Of a stretch of DNA of 64,000 bases, positions 22,964 through 34,522 are shown in pieces. A model generated the notes under the pieces. It made no database searches. It saw only the letters and a program-made list of their open reading frames with translations, and was not told the origin of the DNA. The translations under genes were made by a program, and so were the position numbers. The stretch comes from Paramarasmius palmivorus (lineage: Eukaryota; Basidiomycota; Agaricomycetes; Agaricales; Marasmiaceae), in NCBI GenBank assembly GCA_037176845.1, contig JAYKXP010000019.1:496001-560000 (forward strand). Reading direction: 5' to 3'. Within the stretch, counting starts at the first letter, position 1, and every line of letters starts with the position of its first letter.

Positions 22964-24272
22964 ATGTCAACGGTGCAGCAAGTTCAGTATCGTCAGCTAG
23001 GATCTTCTGGTCTTAGAGTGTCGGTGCCAATCGTACGTTTATATCATACGATCAAAATCAACATATCCCGACTGTTTTCTTCTCAGCTAGGCGCGATGAG
23101 CTTTGGAGATACCCGTTGGCAGGTGCGGTTTGTGAACCTTACTCCAAAGTAGCATCTTGCTGAAACTACATACGCACAGCCATGGGTTATCGACGAAGAA
23201 AAATCCATTGAAATCCTCAAGGCAGCATGGGATCGTGGCATAAACACCATCGACACGGCTAATGTGTATTCGAACGGAGAATCTGAAAGGATAATCGCAA
23301 AATTCATCAAGAAGGTGCGACGAATCGTTAGACCATCCGATATTAATAACTGACTATTTCCAAGTATAACATACCCCGAAACCAAATCATTATTCTCTCA
23401 AAATGTCACTCCCTCGTTGGTGCCGAACCTTCACTGCTTACTGTCCTCAACATGCCCGAGCTTGCGAAACAACGTCAGTATGTCAACCAGTGCGGTCTTT
23501 CCCGTGCAGCCATCTTCAACCAAGTCGAGGCTTCCCTCGAACGTCTCAATACTTCCTACCTCGATCTCTTGCAAATCCACCGCTTTGACCCTACAACGCC
23601 AGCCGAAGAGATTATGAAAGCACTACACGACCTCGTGCAGAGCGGGAAAGTCCGCTACATTGGTGCCTCGTCGATGAGAGCCTGGCAGTTTGCTCACCTG
23701 AACGAGGTGGCTGCAAGGAATGGGTGGACCAAGTTCATCAGTATGCAGGACGAGTATTCGCTTATGTACCGTGAAGCGGTTAGTACTTCAATTTGAGAGG
23801 TATTCTACTCATACTGACTTCTTTGCCTTCAGGAACGAGAAATGCATGCCTACTGCCGCTTCAATGGTATTGGACTTATCCCTTACGGCCCACTCAACGC
23901 CGGAAACTTGGCTCGTCCCATTGGTACTTCGACCGTTCGGCACGACACGTTGAAGGATACTCCTTTTGGTTTCAAGCCTACCGATGCTGACCAGGCGATC
24001 GTCTCCCGTGTTGAAGAGCTCTCCAAGAAATACAACATTCCTATGGCCAAGGTTGCCTTGGCTTGGGTGTCCGCGAAGGTTTCTAGTCCGATTGTGGGCA
24101 CCTCGTCCTTGAAGAGACTCGAGGAAAACATACCAGACCCCGACTTCAAACTCAGTGATGATGAAGCGAAGTATCTGGAGGAACCGTAAGTTCGTTCTCT
24201 GATGATTGCGTGCGGTTCTGATGTTTGTGTTCTTCTAGTTACGTGCCAAAAGCGGTTCGTGGCCATGCTTAA
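22964..24272 (+). CDS. Aldo/keto reductase (346 aa)
   Basis: Third complete member of the six-exon subfamily: 22964-23032, 23087-23122, 23180-23314, 23365-23778, 23833-24185, 24239-24272. The tetrad is Asp60, Tyr65 (VYSNG), Lys93 (IILSK) and His152 (LLQIHRFD), with the NADPH site in IVGTSSLKRLEENIP. It differs from the two upstream copies by Pro-Tyr in GLIPYGPLNAGNL (the others have IIPWGPL), a change near the expected active-site wall. Exon lengths match the gene at 12988 except exon 1. It stands apart from the others, behind the F-box gene, and is followed by another decayed copy at 25198. Confidence 0.93.
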
Positions 24273-25197
24273 GGTGTATATTGACGCGATCCAGGTCATG
24301 TGTAGCATCGTGATAAATGAATGAATTGTACATGTCGCAAAATAACCGTCTTGATGTCTTTGTGGCGGCAATCTCTCGTCGACACGAGTTATCTTTATTG
24401 CCATGTGCTCGTGCAAACACATTCCGCAAGCCTATAAGACCTCGGGACAACGGTGATACAGCATGTCTTGTCGTACGTTGTGCTGCCTCATGAACACTGA
24501 ACGCCGTCGTGGGCCGGCGTAAGGCTTATCCACTGCTTCGGAGGTACAGTGCATCTCCGCTGTATAGTACGCACCCTGAGCGGCTCACATCAGATTTGAA
24601 TGTCTGCTCTAGGATCTTGCAGGACCTGCGTAGGTAACCCGTATCTTGTCGATCCTTGATGGGAGTGGACTAGTGGAACGATGACTGACTAGCTGTGCGT
24701 GAGAGCCAGGTACCTGTGAACCCGGCAACCTGCACCGCCAGCTAACACCTACTAACACCCTCTTTTCCCTGGCTTCTTTTGGATTCTGCTAGTCCATATT
24801 CGGAGTGTTCTGGACTACATGGCGTCAGCGAGCGTGAATATCGACTTCGTCATAGGGCCATGGTTTCCAAGTCTCGGGACGCTCGCTCAAGCGCCCGGCA
24901 TGTCCGGTGACAAAGCGGTCGAGCTGAAGGGTTCTGCCTCCTTCAGCCACGGATAACTTCATCCTACCTCGAGAGACTGTCGCCTGTCCGGAAAAACGAG
25001 TCCGTGTTGTAAAGCTTGCCATGGAAATGGTTCAGATTGGGAAGAGCCTGAACAATTCGCGGGTTGCTATCGCTCTCAGTCGTCAGGCAAACATATATCT
25101 CAGAGAACAATTACAATATGCTCAGATGAGATTACGGCTCATGTTCTTCCATGCATTTATGTTCTCTATCAATTGAGCTCAGTCAGTTTGACTTTCT
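24273..25197. other. Intergenic, no gene seen
   Basis: It holds the 3' flank of the AKR and about 800 bp without a supported frame. Its right edge runs into AKR-like relict sequence. Confidence 0.4.
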
Positions 25198-25676
25198 CGT
25201 TTCAGCTAGGCGCTAGTGATCTGGTCATTTCTGAACCGGACAACACATCTTTTTAAAATAATCAGCACTTGTCGCCATGGGTAATTGACAATGCAGTCTC
25301 GTGTACCGCATGGGACCACGGACATTGACGCCACCACTGCCTATCCCAGTGGCGGAGTCGGAGTGAGGTAATGCAAGTTGCAGTACCTCTCGCAGTCTGC
25401 AAGAGGTATGATGCTGATGCTTGCTCTTGAAAAGATGATAAATACTTACACCTATTTTAGTACAACATTCCTCGGCACCACAGCGTCATCCTCGCTATAT
25501 TGACGCCGTGCATACCAACACGGGCAGTCGCCAGTTTATCATGATGATTGCGAGAATAACATTACGCCAAGGAGGGTGCTTTCTCCCGTGTTGGCACACC
25601 GTTCAGTCAGGTGGATAAGGCTTGCAAGATCCTTTCTTCGATCAATTCAGATCTATCGGCTCAATTGTAAGGCCCG
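25198..25676 (+). pseudogene. Heavily decayed AKR copy
   Basis: Exon order is still recognisable. TTCAG then CTAGGCGC at 25201 equals the exon 2 acceptor and start. CCATGGGTAATTGACAATGC at 25275, with CGCATGGGACCACGGACATTG after it, equals exon 3. TTTTAGTACAACATTCCTCG at 25455 equals the exon 4 acceptor and start. Later traces match the LSRAAIxNQVDASLE segment. Many substitutions and deletions; no usable frame. Confidence 0.75.
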
Positions 25677-28347
25677 GCTGACAAGGCAATAACAGCATCA
25701 CAGAAGCCACAGGGAAAGGTGTAGTGTTTGGTCGAATACTTGGTAACTCGTGCATCTGACTTGGGTGTTTTAGTTAGAGTTTACTAGCATGTGGGCACTT
25801 CCTCGCCTTTTCTCGAAGAGTTGAGAACCCCATTTCTTTGGCGCTTTTCCCCTCATTTTTTCGCATTCACAAACGTAAATGTTCTATAGCTTCTGCTATT
25901 CAGGCTGCTTCGATATAGGCTCAAAGGGTCTTGTGTCGGAAAAACCTAGCTCGTTTTGCTGTCACAGCTGACGATTAGTTTTCACGTTCCCTTACGATGT
26001 CAATCCCGATCCATCTAGGGGGCTCTTACCAAAAAGAAACGGTACGTTCTGCCTGGTTGACAGGTCACACCAAGTTCATCTAGTCTAATTGTAATCTGTT
26101 TTTGTCTCGACTTTTTGACGAACATGTTCCAGATCCGGAAAGGGAATGTTTTCAGGAGGAGCCGAACCACAAGTCTATATAATATATATTTCTGATACAA
26201 GTTCTGATCAATGTGCATTGTGCTAAGCCATGGCTTGACAGATACGCGCCGGGGGGCCCTTCGTCACCAAAAATCTTGCTGATAGTTCGTCAGCCGGGTG
26301 TCAATTGAGATGACACCCATGCCCAAGTCGAATAAATCCATCAATTTATAAACTCAATTTACGCACCTTCCATAGCACTGCGGTGCCTCGTGTATCCTCG
26401 GCGAGCAAACATGTTGCCAGGAATAGGTTGTCATACTTTCCTGCGATTTCTGTGCAGCAAATATTGTGGCATGACCATATTCGGTAGAAATTCAGCAACT
26501 TATTTCCTCTAAGTTCTCTTTTCCAAAAAGACCCATGAGGCGCCGCCATGTACTCTTTCTGGTGGCGGTGGGGATTATCATCGGCGTCCTTGAACCCTGA
26601 AGAATATTTCTGCTTCGCCGGGTTTTCCTGCGCCGGCAGGAGAACTCGAAGAAAAACTGAAAACATACTAAGTATGTGATTTTTGACCTTTTTTATTTTT
26701 ATCTGAACAAACGGCATAACAGTTTCTTTAATTTATTGCAGTTCACTATGAGCAACACTACGGACCGCATTTTCGCTGTGCCGGATCTTACCTTGTCCAG
26801 GAGAACATCTTTGCTGCTTACCTCTGAGGTTATCTGATAGCAAACTAGCAATGAAACTATGTCAAAGCTATTCCTCGATCATCCTCGGAGTACTACTACT
26901 GACGCTCAACAGATTTATCTGAGTTAGTCCCCGCGTAGCCCGGGTATTCAAATTCAAAACAAGTCATTATATTAATCTGTCTAGGCCAGAATTAGTAGCT
27001 TGAAGATGCTCTTTGAAAGGCGTGTGTCCCTGCTGAAGGGTTCGGGCGTCGGGAATTATCCTCCCGTAATGATTAGCAGTGTGAGGAGGAAGATGGCGGC
27101 GCGTCAAGCTGGTGATCGATGACGCTGAATGATTTCTTGTTGAGGCAGTTCAATTGACCCTGGAATGATCTCGACGGCAGCGAAGATTAAGGGGCGCAGA
27201 ACATTTTCGATTGCCAAAGAAGTGGTTCAAGCATCTGAGGCAAATCTGAGGACGACAAAGATTCTCATTTCAGATTATCGCTGGAAAACAACCACCACCA
27301 CACCTGTTTCCATAAGACGGACTTTACAGCTTTAAATCCATCTCTGTTGTCAATGTTGCAATGATTGGCAGTCGATTCGAAGGGATTGGAAGGATATGGA
27401 TTGGTGTGGGCCATCATGATGGCAACGGCTGTGCCAACCACAACAAAATCTGTCCTTGCCGGGATTCAGAGTTCAAACAGAGCCTGAAGGATGGTGCCTT
27501 GCAGGAATGCCGGCTCCAACGAGGCGTTGCAGGGTTGAGAGCTTCGGCTAAGGTGTCGGTATGGGCTTCCGACGGCGATGGGTACCACCTGTGTGTTGAC
27601 ATTTCGTTTTGTTACCGGATGAGAACTGAATTGCTCGTACTGGCACTTTGTCACTAGTCCGTGTTTAGAACATGTACAAATAAGTATATTGGACGGAGCT
27701 TTGACAGGGATACCTACAGCATTATCTGTCATTCCGACTGACGGGAACCCGTTGAGGTATTAGCTGGCCAAGTAGTATATAGCCCGTAGTCACCATTTCT
27801 GCATCGGCGGTTGCCGTTACTTCGGAGGCACCGGCGGGATTGGTGCCAGCCTATGTCAAAGCCCGCTGGACGAATAGCGATTTTATGCGAACAAATGTGA
27901 AGCTGTGATGGCCTCAGGTGGTGGTTTGGGATGCATAGATTGACGCTCGTCCCGAGCGCTAGTGTCACATTGCATGTGTGAGCTTTGCCATTAAAAGGAA
28001 ATAGCTGTAAGAGTGACTCACCATAAGCAATAGTTACTTTTGTTGGTTTCAAGGCTCACTTTTCCGTGGAAACCCTATTTTTCCAAGAAGGCGCAGCTAA
28101 AAGTATAAATTCGCCACACGTTCCACAGTGATTACCGCAAACCAACCGTCGTCCCCCCACCTCCAAGTCGTTCCTGCAGCCGGTGTCGGGTCAGAGCGCC
28201 CTATCCTTGACGATCATCACGTCCCTCAGTTACTATCTAGACATTTGGTGAGCAACACATATAAAGTATTTGTCCGGGTAAATGATTTTCGCTTACCTTC
28301 GTATCGTTTCCAGACGGACAAAGCAACGCTAAACACATTCCCTTGCG
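25677..28347. other. Long intergenic stretch, no gene supported
   Basis: Open frames at 26015-26218 and 26346-26717 (minus) and 27361-27657 (plus) or 27466-28052 (minus) have no recognisable motif and no splice-linked partners. The centre is A/T-richer than coding neighbours, as in old transposon debris, but I cannot identify an element. Confidence 0.4.
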
Positions 28348-28995
28348 ATGGCAGAGCGCAAGACTGTGCGATTCGTCGGCGAAGACGAGACGCACGTTAT
28401 CTCCACCCCATCCCCTGCGGTGACGAGCACATCTCTGTCTGCGTCACCATCGAGCCCGATGACGCTCCCGCTTCAAGCCGGCAGTGATGTAGGCATAGAG
28501 ATAGAGGACATTCATGCTGTCCTGCGTTATAAATCCCCGCCTCGGTTTAATTTCGATGTCTCGAGGGACCCCGGACTCGTTCTGTCGCCGTCCGCAGTGC
28601 TGACACCGGAAGTCAGGGAGGAGCCGGCGACAGTCCCTCCAGTGGCGTCCGTCAAGCTCGTCTCAAAGTTCATTCCCTGGACCATTGAGATTAAGCCCTC
28701 ATCAACAGCCGAAGACGCATACGTTACAGTTGCCGACTTACTCGGTGGATTGTATCGTGCTCTACGTCTCGGTGTGACGGACACCGAATATAAAGAGAGC
28801 AATAGATTGGAGGTCTTCAATGCCTACGAAGCTCGATGGAAGCGGATCGAGCAAGAGGAAGGCGCGTTAGCATCGGACCTCGAGCATTCGAAGGGGATCA
28901 AGCGAGTGGATTTTCTTTTGGGCAATCTGAGATTCCATGGACTATCAAAGATCCCTAGTCGACCTGATCTCCTGAAGTTCAGCGTCGCGAAATGA
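28348..28995 (+). CDS. DUF6699 domain protein (215 aa)
   Basis: Single exon. The start ATG follows an upstream pyrimidine-rich stretch. Residues about 55-205 match the fungal DUF6699 pattern: [20 protein letters not shown] at the start, [13 protein letters not shown], the [10 protein letters not shown] strand, [20 protein letters not shown] helix, and [18 protein letters not shown] near the end. The first 50 residues are Ser/Thr/Pro rich and probably disordered. The family is very numerous in mushroom-forming fungi and has no assigned function, so none is proposed here. Confidence 0.88.
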   Translation: MAERKTVRFVGEDETHVISTPSPAVTSTSLSASPSSPMTLPLQAGSDVGIEIEDIHAVLRYKSPPRFNFDVSRDPGLVLSPSAVLTPEVREEPATVPPVASVKLVSKFIPWTIEIKPSSTAEDAYVTVADLLGGLYRALRLGVTDTEYKESNRLEVFNAYEARWKRIEQEEGALASDLEHSKGIKRVDFLLGNLRFHGLSKIPSRPDLLKFSVAK

Positions 28996-29743
28996 TAACA
29001 ATGGTCCATGGCGGTGAGCGGGTTCTTCCATCTTTGGGTGAGTTCCTACTGCCTTGTCGGATAGCCTCGTGCTGACTGGTTGATCTGAAAATAACAACGG
29101 CCTTTTTCAGGCATGACATTATTCTGATGAGCGTGAATGATCAACTTACAGTACCTCTTCCATCCTAATTCCATCCACTGTATTTCATCATTGCTGTTGT
29201 ACTGTATGATTAGAACCTCGACCAATACTAGACTTGCATCGTTTGGTAAAGTCGGAGAATGGACTTGGGTATCATCAATACCGGTGTCGCAATTCAGGGC
29301 CCCGATACTAGTCTGGCAAGCCTCGGGCAGAATGCACTAGAAAAAAAAGAAAATACATTGGTATCATCAGATGTCAAACAATGAGACAGCATGCTGATAG
29401 TCTTGCCTTATTCCTAACAGTCTTGGCTTCGTGTGAAATAAGGCAAAGCGCAAACACGCATATGAGAAGGCGAGGACACAAAACCAGAGGTGATCTGTCA
29501 TTCGGACTCGCATAAAGGTCCCAAACGCCGACGTGGTCGGGAAAAGGCAGTTTTTTTTTTATTCACGTGTAGCTGAATTGTGACACTCGGCATTTGCCGA
29601 ATACAATTTTGGGCGCTGCCCGCCCATCGCTGTCCGAGAACCCCTTCAGTTGGATCGAGGTCATGTAGGGCTAGTGCAATCGGTTGAGCGATGAGAACGA
29701 ATAAGATTATACGATAGCAAGTTTACAATGATAACACGATTAT
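28996..29743. other. Intergenic between convergent genes
   Basis: 3' flanks of the DUF6699 gene and the next gene. It contains a run of 11 T at 29551-29561 and no supported gene. Confidence 0.5.
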
Positions 29744-30670
29744 CTAGGTGGTCAACAGCTGTCTTTGAAACGCTAACAATAATCTAGACAGCTCATCTTT
29801 GGAAAAGTCTTCCATGAATAATTTCTCGCAACCAGACCAGCTATTTCCGCCCTTCTCAGCTCCATACTCTTCTTCGCAATCATGAAACTCTTCCTCTTCC
29901 TCCTCGTCACCGGAGTCTTCGTCACTGCTGCAGCTTCCGTCTTCGTAGACAGGCAGAAGAATGACAGGGCAAAAAGGCCGTTGCTCTTTCCACGCGTCCT
30001 GTTCGAATACCAAGAGACGCTCCTTGCCCCCACAAGCCCCTAGTAATTCCTCTGCGATACCACTCGATGTACCCTTAACCCTTAGCCTCTTGACGAAGGA
30101 CAGCGATCCGTGCGGGATGTTGTATTTGTCAGAACGTCGTGATTTGATAGCTTGAATGGTCAACGGATTTGTCTCCTCGCCGTAAGAGAAGTTTATGTCG
30201 AGCTCCCGAACTTGGTAAGGCATATGTAGGAACGGGTGATGTTCGAAAATGGTCTCCGTCAAGAAATTCTTGACCAAGAGGGCGATGCGGCGTAGGTGAG
30301 GAAGTCGGTCGGGAGATACGAATATGACACGAAGAATCTCGTTGATAACTCTTCCGAGTAGCTGTTCGTTCTTTTCGGGACCAGGAAGGAGGTATTTGTA
30401 TTCGTGCTCAAACGTTATGGAGCGACAGAGATGATCAAGGGGGTAGCAGAGGCAACTGTTGCCTCCAAAAATGTCGAGAAACCACAAGCCATGCGAGTCG
30501 CTGAGGATGTGTACGTCTCGGGCAGCAACTCTGGAGAAAACCGCGTTCCAGGTCTTGGAGACGAGATGGGATGATTTGATGAACGTTACGCGGTGGGAAG
30601 GCGAGAGCGTGGACAGCCAGAGTGAGCTGATAATTTTTTCAGTGATTTCGAGAGGAATTTCTGAGGACAT
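29744..30670 (-). CDS. F-box-like protein (308 aa)
   Basis: Single exon. The ATG at 30670 (MSSEIPLEITEKIISSLW) is chosen because the frame extends further only through a GTG. Residues 5-50 have the F-box-like layout seen in Agaricomycetes: IPLEITEKIISSLW, then SHLVSKTWNAVFSRVAARDV. The middle is a beta/alpha series (LPHLRRIALLV, VRELDINF) and the end carries a Glu/Asp-rich stretch (DEDSGDEEEEEEF) with Cys on both sides. Probably a substrate adaptor of an SCF ubiquitin ligase, but the F-box match is weak and the substrate unknown. Confidence 0.7.
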   Translation of the reverse strand: MSSEIPLEITEKIISSLWLSTLSPSHRVTFIKSSHLVSKTWNAVFSRVAARDVHILSDSHGLWFLDIFGGNSCLCYPLDHLCRSITFEHEYKYLLPGPEKNEQLLGRVINEILRVIFVSPDRLPHLRRIALLVKNFLTETIFEHHPFLHMPYQVRELDINFSYGEETNPLTIQAIKSRRSDKYNIPHGSLSFVKRLRVKGTSSGIAEELLGACGGKERLLVFEQDAWKEQRPFCPVILLPVYEDGSCSSDEDSGDEEEEEEFHDCEEEYGAEKGGNSWSGCEKLFMEDFSKDELSRLLLAFQRQLLTT

Positions 30671-32039
30671 GGTAGCGATCTGTGCGTGTTTGACGAGGAT
30701 TCTTGTTCCCTTAGGTCCAAAAGGCACGACCTTTTATACGCATTGTCTCTCAGACTCATGGTCCTATTTAACCGGGATGAGACATGCGCCCTGAAGTTTA
30801 CATTTGTGAGATTACAGATACTCCTATGAAATTTGTTCGAGCGCACCTGCGAGACCTGCCATAATGCCACTGCTACACCTGCTTCAGCTCTGAAGGACAT
30901 GATGGTTCAAGGAGAAAGGCCGGCAAACTGAGCTTCCTACCCGGCGCGGCCCTTCCTGCGTCCACGTGCATTCAACTTGTCTCCTCTTAACTTAAACCAT
31001 CATTCACCACCCGCCGCTATCATGACCTTCGAGCTCTCATTGGATCATTCAGCTACGAAAATGTGCGATGGTTTCGCAAGTGGAGATTTAGTAGTGGATT
31101 GGGGCTGTGCTTGAAGATTCCAGTATCTGATTCAGGGTCCTCGGTCTTTACAGGTCTACTTACTGGCAGCACGACTCGTTACGTCGATATCATGACCATT
31201 TCTTCAACGGTGAGCTGAAATCACCTGATTTATCGAAGGTAGAACTAAGAAGTATGCTCACGAGTTCAGTGTAGGGCGGCTTTCTACCACTTGGTAATTC
31301 ATCAAGCGCGAGGATACCACTCGAATGTCGACATGCAATGATCCATATGCACTACAGGCCTAGGTTCATGGAGCGTCGACTCAACGTCAGGGAATGAGCG
31401 AATTTCTCGCATACGCTGAGTAATGCTAGTCGTATTACCGCCGGTTTCGCGGATATGCTGGTATGGAGACTAAATCGGACTTCCCTATAATGCAGGGAAT
31501 GACCGTATGTTTCGCTGGTTTCGTTTGGATATGCATTGTCTTATATTTTCCCTAGGTGTACTATTGGCTCTCTAGAGCCCTTTAGCGAGAAAAAGGGTTT
31601 CGACAAGATGCAATGTGTTCAGCTCAACAATTTACGGCTTGGACTCGCCTTCGAATAGCGAGCACAAATGTCAAGTACTATGCCGATTAGAATAAAGCCG
31701 TTTGTTTAGCATCTGATCCGACGACGATCTAAATCAAGTAAGGACGGTTGAATGGACACTAGCTACAATTGTCCGGGTCTACGGAAGGCTGACCCAATGC
31801 TCTTGACTCTTACCAGCTTGGATGGACATTAGAACGGCGCCAACAAGTTGCTCATTTCATTCCAGTTACATGCAACAAAATTATGACCGGACAGGAAATA
31901 GTAGGTAGCAGGGGGTGCAGACAACGTCGAGGGGACGACTGGTACGTTCGAACTAGAGGTGACGCGATCAGCTCTCTTACTGCTCACAGTCAAGGACGAT
32001 CATACCTGGAGAGAGCAACGCATGTCGGTCTCTAGACTC
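30671..32039. other. Intergenic, no gene supported
   Basis: About 1.4 kb upstream of the F-box-like gene and downstream of the small peptide gene. No frame longer than about 60 codons with coding features. Confidence 0.45.
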
Positions 32040-32291
32040 TCAGTAGCAACCGAATTTGCACCCATCAACTGAAACCTGAGGTATGTGTGTCAATTCAGGG
32101 TTCGTGATGTGGAGAGTAATATCTAACATACATCTCCGTCGTTTCCAGCGTCGGCGGAACGCTCGACTGGTACAGTAAGACCAGATGCATGCATGCCTAA
32201 GACTACCATTAGCAACGCTTCTTCCGCGGGATGCGACAAACTTACCGAAGTATATAGCGACAAGGATAGACAAGGTACTTGGGAATCGCAT
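32040..32291 (-). CDS. Tiny secreted peptide with a C-terminal CKFGCY (48 aa)
   Basis: Three exons, 32291-32246, 32196-32132, 32075-32040, with introns GTAAGT...TTAG (49 bp) and GTATGT...CTCAG (56 bp). The product has a hydrophobic N-terminus (MRFPSTLSILVAIYFG) that fits a signal peptide, a short acidic spacer, and ends VDGCKFGCY. Two Cys three residues apart could form a small disulfide ring. A TATA box lies 97 bp upstream. I do not recognise a family; secreted signalling, defence or a modified-peptide precursor are possibilities only. It is below the size most gene callers accept. Confidence 0.55.
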   Translation of the reverse strand: MRFPSTLSILVAIYFGKFVASRGRSVANGSLRHACIWSYCTSRAFRRRWKRRRCMLDITLHITNPELTHIPQVSVDGCKFGCY

Positions 32292-32387
32292 GGCTGCGTT
32301 TCAAATGTGGCTTTTAGAATATACCGAAAAACGAAGGCAAAGATTGATAGTCTGTTGAAGGTACTTGGACGGTAGGTAGCTAGGTGG

Positions 32388-32395
32388 TTTATATA
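32388..32395 (-). promoter_or_regulatory. TATA box of the small peptide gene
   Basis: TATATAAA on the minus strand, about 97 bp upstream of the ATG at 32291, which leaves room for a leader of about 65 bases. Confidence 0.5.
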
Positions 32396-33664
32396 CTACT
32401 CCCTCGTCTCAGCGCCAACGGATAGGAAAATGGAGAAAGAACTTGTTCTGGTAAGCGCGAACCAGCGATAAATGAGGCTGCGTCAAGTCAAGTAAGCATC
32501 ACGGGTATCTTGAGGAGCAGTGATATCTTCGTGTATTGAGATTGATGTGGTTGCGAACGTGGGGTGTGAGATAGCGTCAACCGAAGACGTTTGTGGGCGT
32601 ATGTGGGTGCCACACAAGTGCCACAGGTGCTGAATTAGTAGCTGGCAGACCGTGCCTATCGAGCGGCTCCGAAGACCAAATTAAAATTACGGGTAAGTAT
32701 GAGCCTTCAAATCAACTTAAACTTCTCGCCGGAGCTGACCAATAGACCTCGATGTGTCTGTCGCGGATGTCCCTGGTATGAACTCTTGAGGGTTGCAACG
32801 ATCAGTAATCACCAACTGGTGAATGTCAAAAGCGGAAGAAGGTAGCATAGAGCGGAAGCCAGCAGCCTATGATCATCTGCCTGCGTGTTTCCGATTTATC
32901 TCAGCAGAGAATATTCAGGTATATGAGATGCGGACTCACCAGAACACTCGCGGCCAACACCGGGGGGTTCGGATTGCTCGGGTTACAAGATCAACTTGAT
33001 TTTTTGCTCTGTCCTGGGCGCATTGCATAAAAGTGGCTACTACTCTTCCAGGCGTTTTTGCGGACGACGCGACGAAGTGGGCAAGGTTGCCTGACACGTG
33101 CTTCAAAATGGCAAACCCCGAAATCTGCCGGCCGCTTGGTTCGGCATTTTTGACTCATACCATCATGTTCTTTCGGTTCCTCTCGTCTCTTGAAGTTGGT
33201 GCAATCTTGGTGAGTGTCTCGTTATGTTCTCTCTAACAAAGGCTAACCGTACCTGTCGAATTTGTTTGAAGATCACACAAGATCCCTTTTTAGGCCACCA
33301 CTGTACACGTCACTGCAAATCGGGAGCATTCTAATCCACTTGTCAAGGACTTTTCGGTATTCTAAGGAGATTTCGCCGCGACAAAATTCCTCAAAGCACA
33401 CTGGCATTCACCTCTGTCTGTGACTTTTCGGGCTTACAGTAGGAAGCAGAAGAAGGGAGAAGGAAGACAAAAACCAACACGAGGACTGATCCGGACGCGG
33501 AGTTTCTTCTGATCGCTATATAATCACCAAGATTGTCACGCCCATGTTCACTTTTCCTCATTTGTCTGTCTACTACCTCACTGAACCTATCGCGCGTCAC
33601 ACTGCCCCAGTATATTTCAACCTTACCCATTGCCACCATAATTGCTCGTTCGACGACTCGCGGG
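32396..33664. other. Intergenic, no gene supported
   Basis: A 67-codon open frame at 33033-33236 lacks splice partners and motifs. Short words such as CGGCATTTTTG near 33150 recall the MITE at 19477 but there is no alignable element. Confidence 0.4.
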
Positions 33665-34372
33665 ATGTCACACGAAGGAGAACTGACTGTTCCTAGGTGA
33701 GCCTGAGAGACACGCCACATTTGTCTAGCATTAACAATGCCTCTAGTGCACCTAGACTTGGTCCTCGAGACTTGGATGACGAAACTGTCTACTATCCACC
33801 GAACCCAGAGGCACACCAGGAAGATTTTCCTATGGGTAGTCCAACAGGCTGCGACACCCCACAATCGAACCCCGCGACGCCCACCCCCAGGAAACACAGT
33901 ACGCTTTTCGATGGAGCTGAAGGCTTGAGTAACTCTGCATTTAACACTCCGGCAAAGCGCAGTAACCAGGACGCGGAGATGGTGAGCTTTCATCGCGTAA
34001 AGTGCTCGTAGTCCTGATTGCTATCTATCTTACAGGTGCAGAACCATCGTTCATCAGGAAAAATTCCCAAGCTAGAAGGCAGGATTTCGTCCACGTCGAG
34101 GGGAAAGGGCAAGGAACGGGTCATCTATACGATGGAGGAGGCTTCGATGTCAGACGATGCTGTGCTTGATCGCGTGAGTACTGTACTGCCCCATCTACAC
34201 GCGTTTTTCATTTGGTTACCTTATAGATGGGATTGTCCCTAGCAGGATTTGATAAAGGATTGAACGTCGGCGAGTCAGACGACTGCAAGCACCGAAGTGA
34301 GGGATTCTCAACACCAGTCTTACTTGTGCCTACTAAGCTATCTTTTCAGGCGAGTCTTCGCACAGGAAGTGA
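33665..34372 (+). CDS. Hypothetical disordered protein (about 165 aa)
   Basis: Five exons: 33665-33696, 33747-33981, 34036-34173, 34227-34296, 34350-34372, all GT...AG. The product is polar and proline/serine rich (YYPPNPEAHQEDFP, NPATPTPRKHS), with a short basic patch (STSRGKGKER) and a more ordered piece near the end (MSDDAVLDRMGLSLAGFDKG). No domain or targeting signal is recognised. It lies 150 bp upstream of the nucleotidyltransferase-like gene on the same strand; the reading frame closes with TGA, so I treat them as separate genes. Confidence 0.6.
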
Positions 34373-34522
34373 GCCAATTATCTTTCAGTAATCGACTTCC
34401 GAGTCCCTCTTGTACTATCTTCTTGGGCTACTGGGTCTCTGCATGCTGACTAGAAGGACGTGTCGTATGTATCCCAGTTTGTATGTACTTATAGACCAGT
34501 TCAGATTGTTGCTGTATATTAG

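Noticed and set aside
25198..25676. Repeat-induced point mutation as the cause of AKR decay
   Set aside because: Differences include deletions and varied substitutions, not an obvious excess of C-to-T changes; intact duplicates nearby also argue against it.
30671..30727. Longer N-terminus (MPFGPKGTRIL) for the F-box-like gene
   Set aside because: It also starts with GTG on the minus strand; the ATG at 30670 begins directly before the F-box-like helix.
33090..33165. Second copy of the MITE, suggested by shared CGGCATTTTTG and CCGAAAT words
   Set aside because: No terminal repeats and no alignable length; word sharing only.
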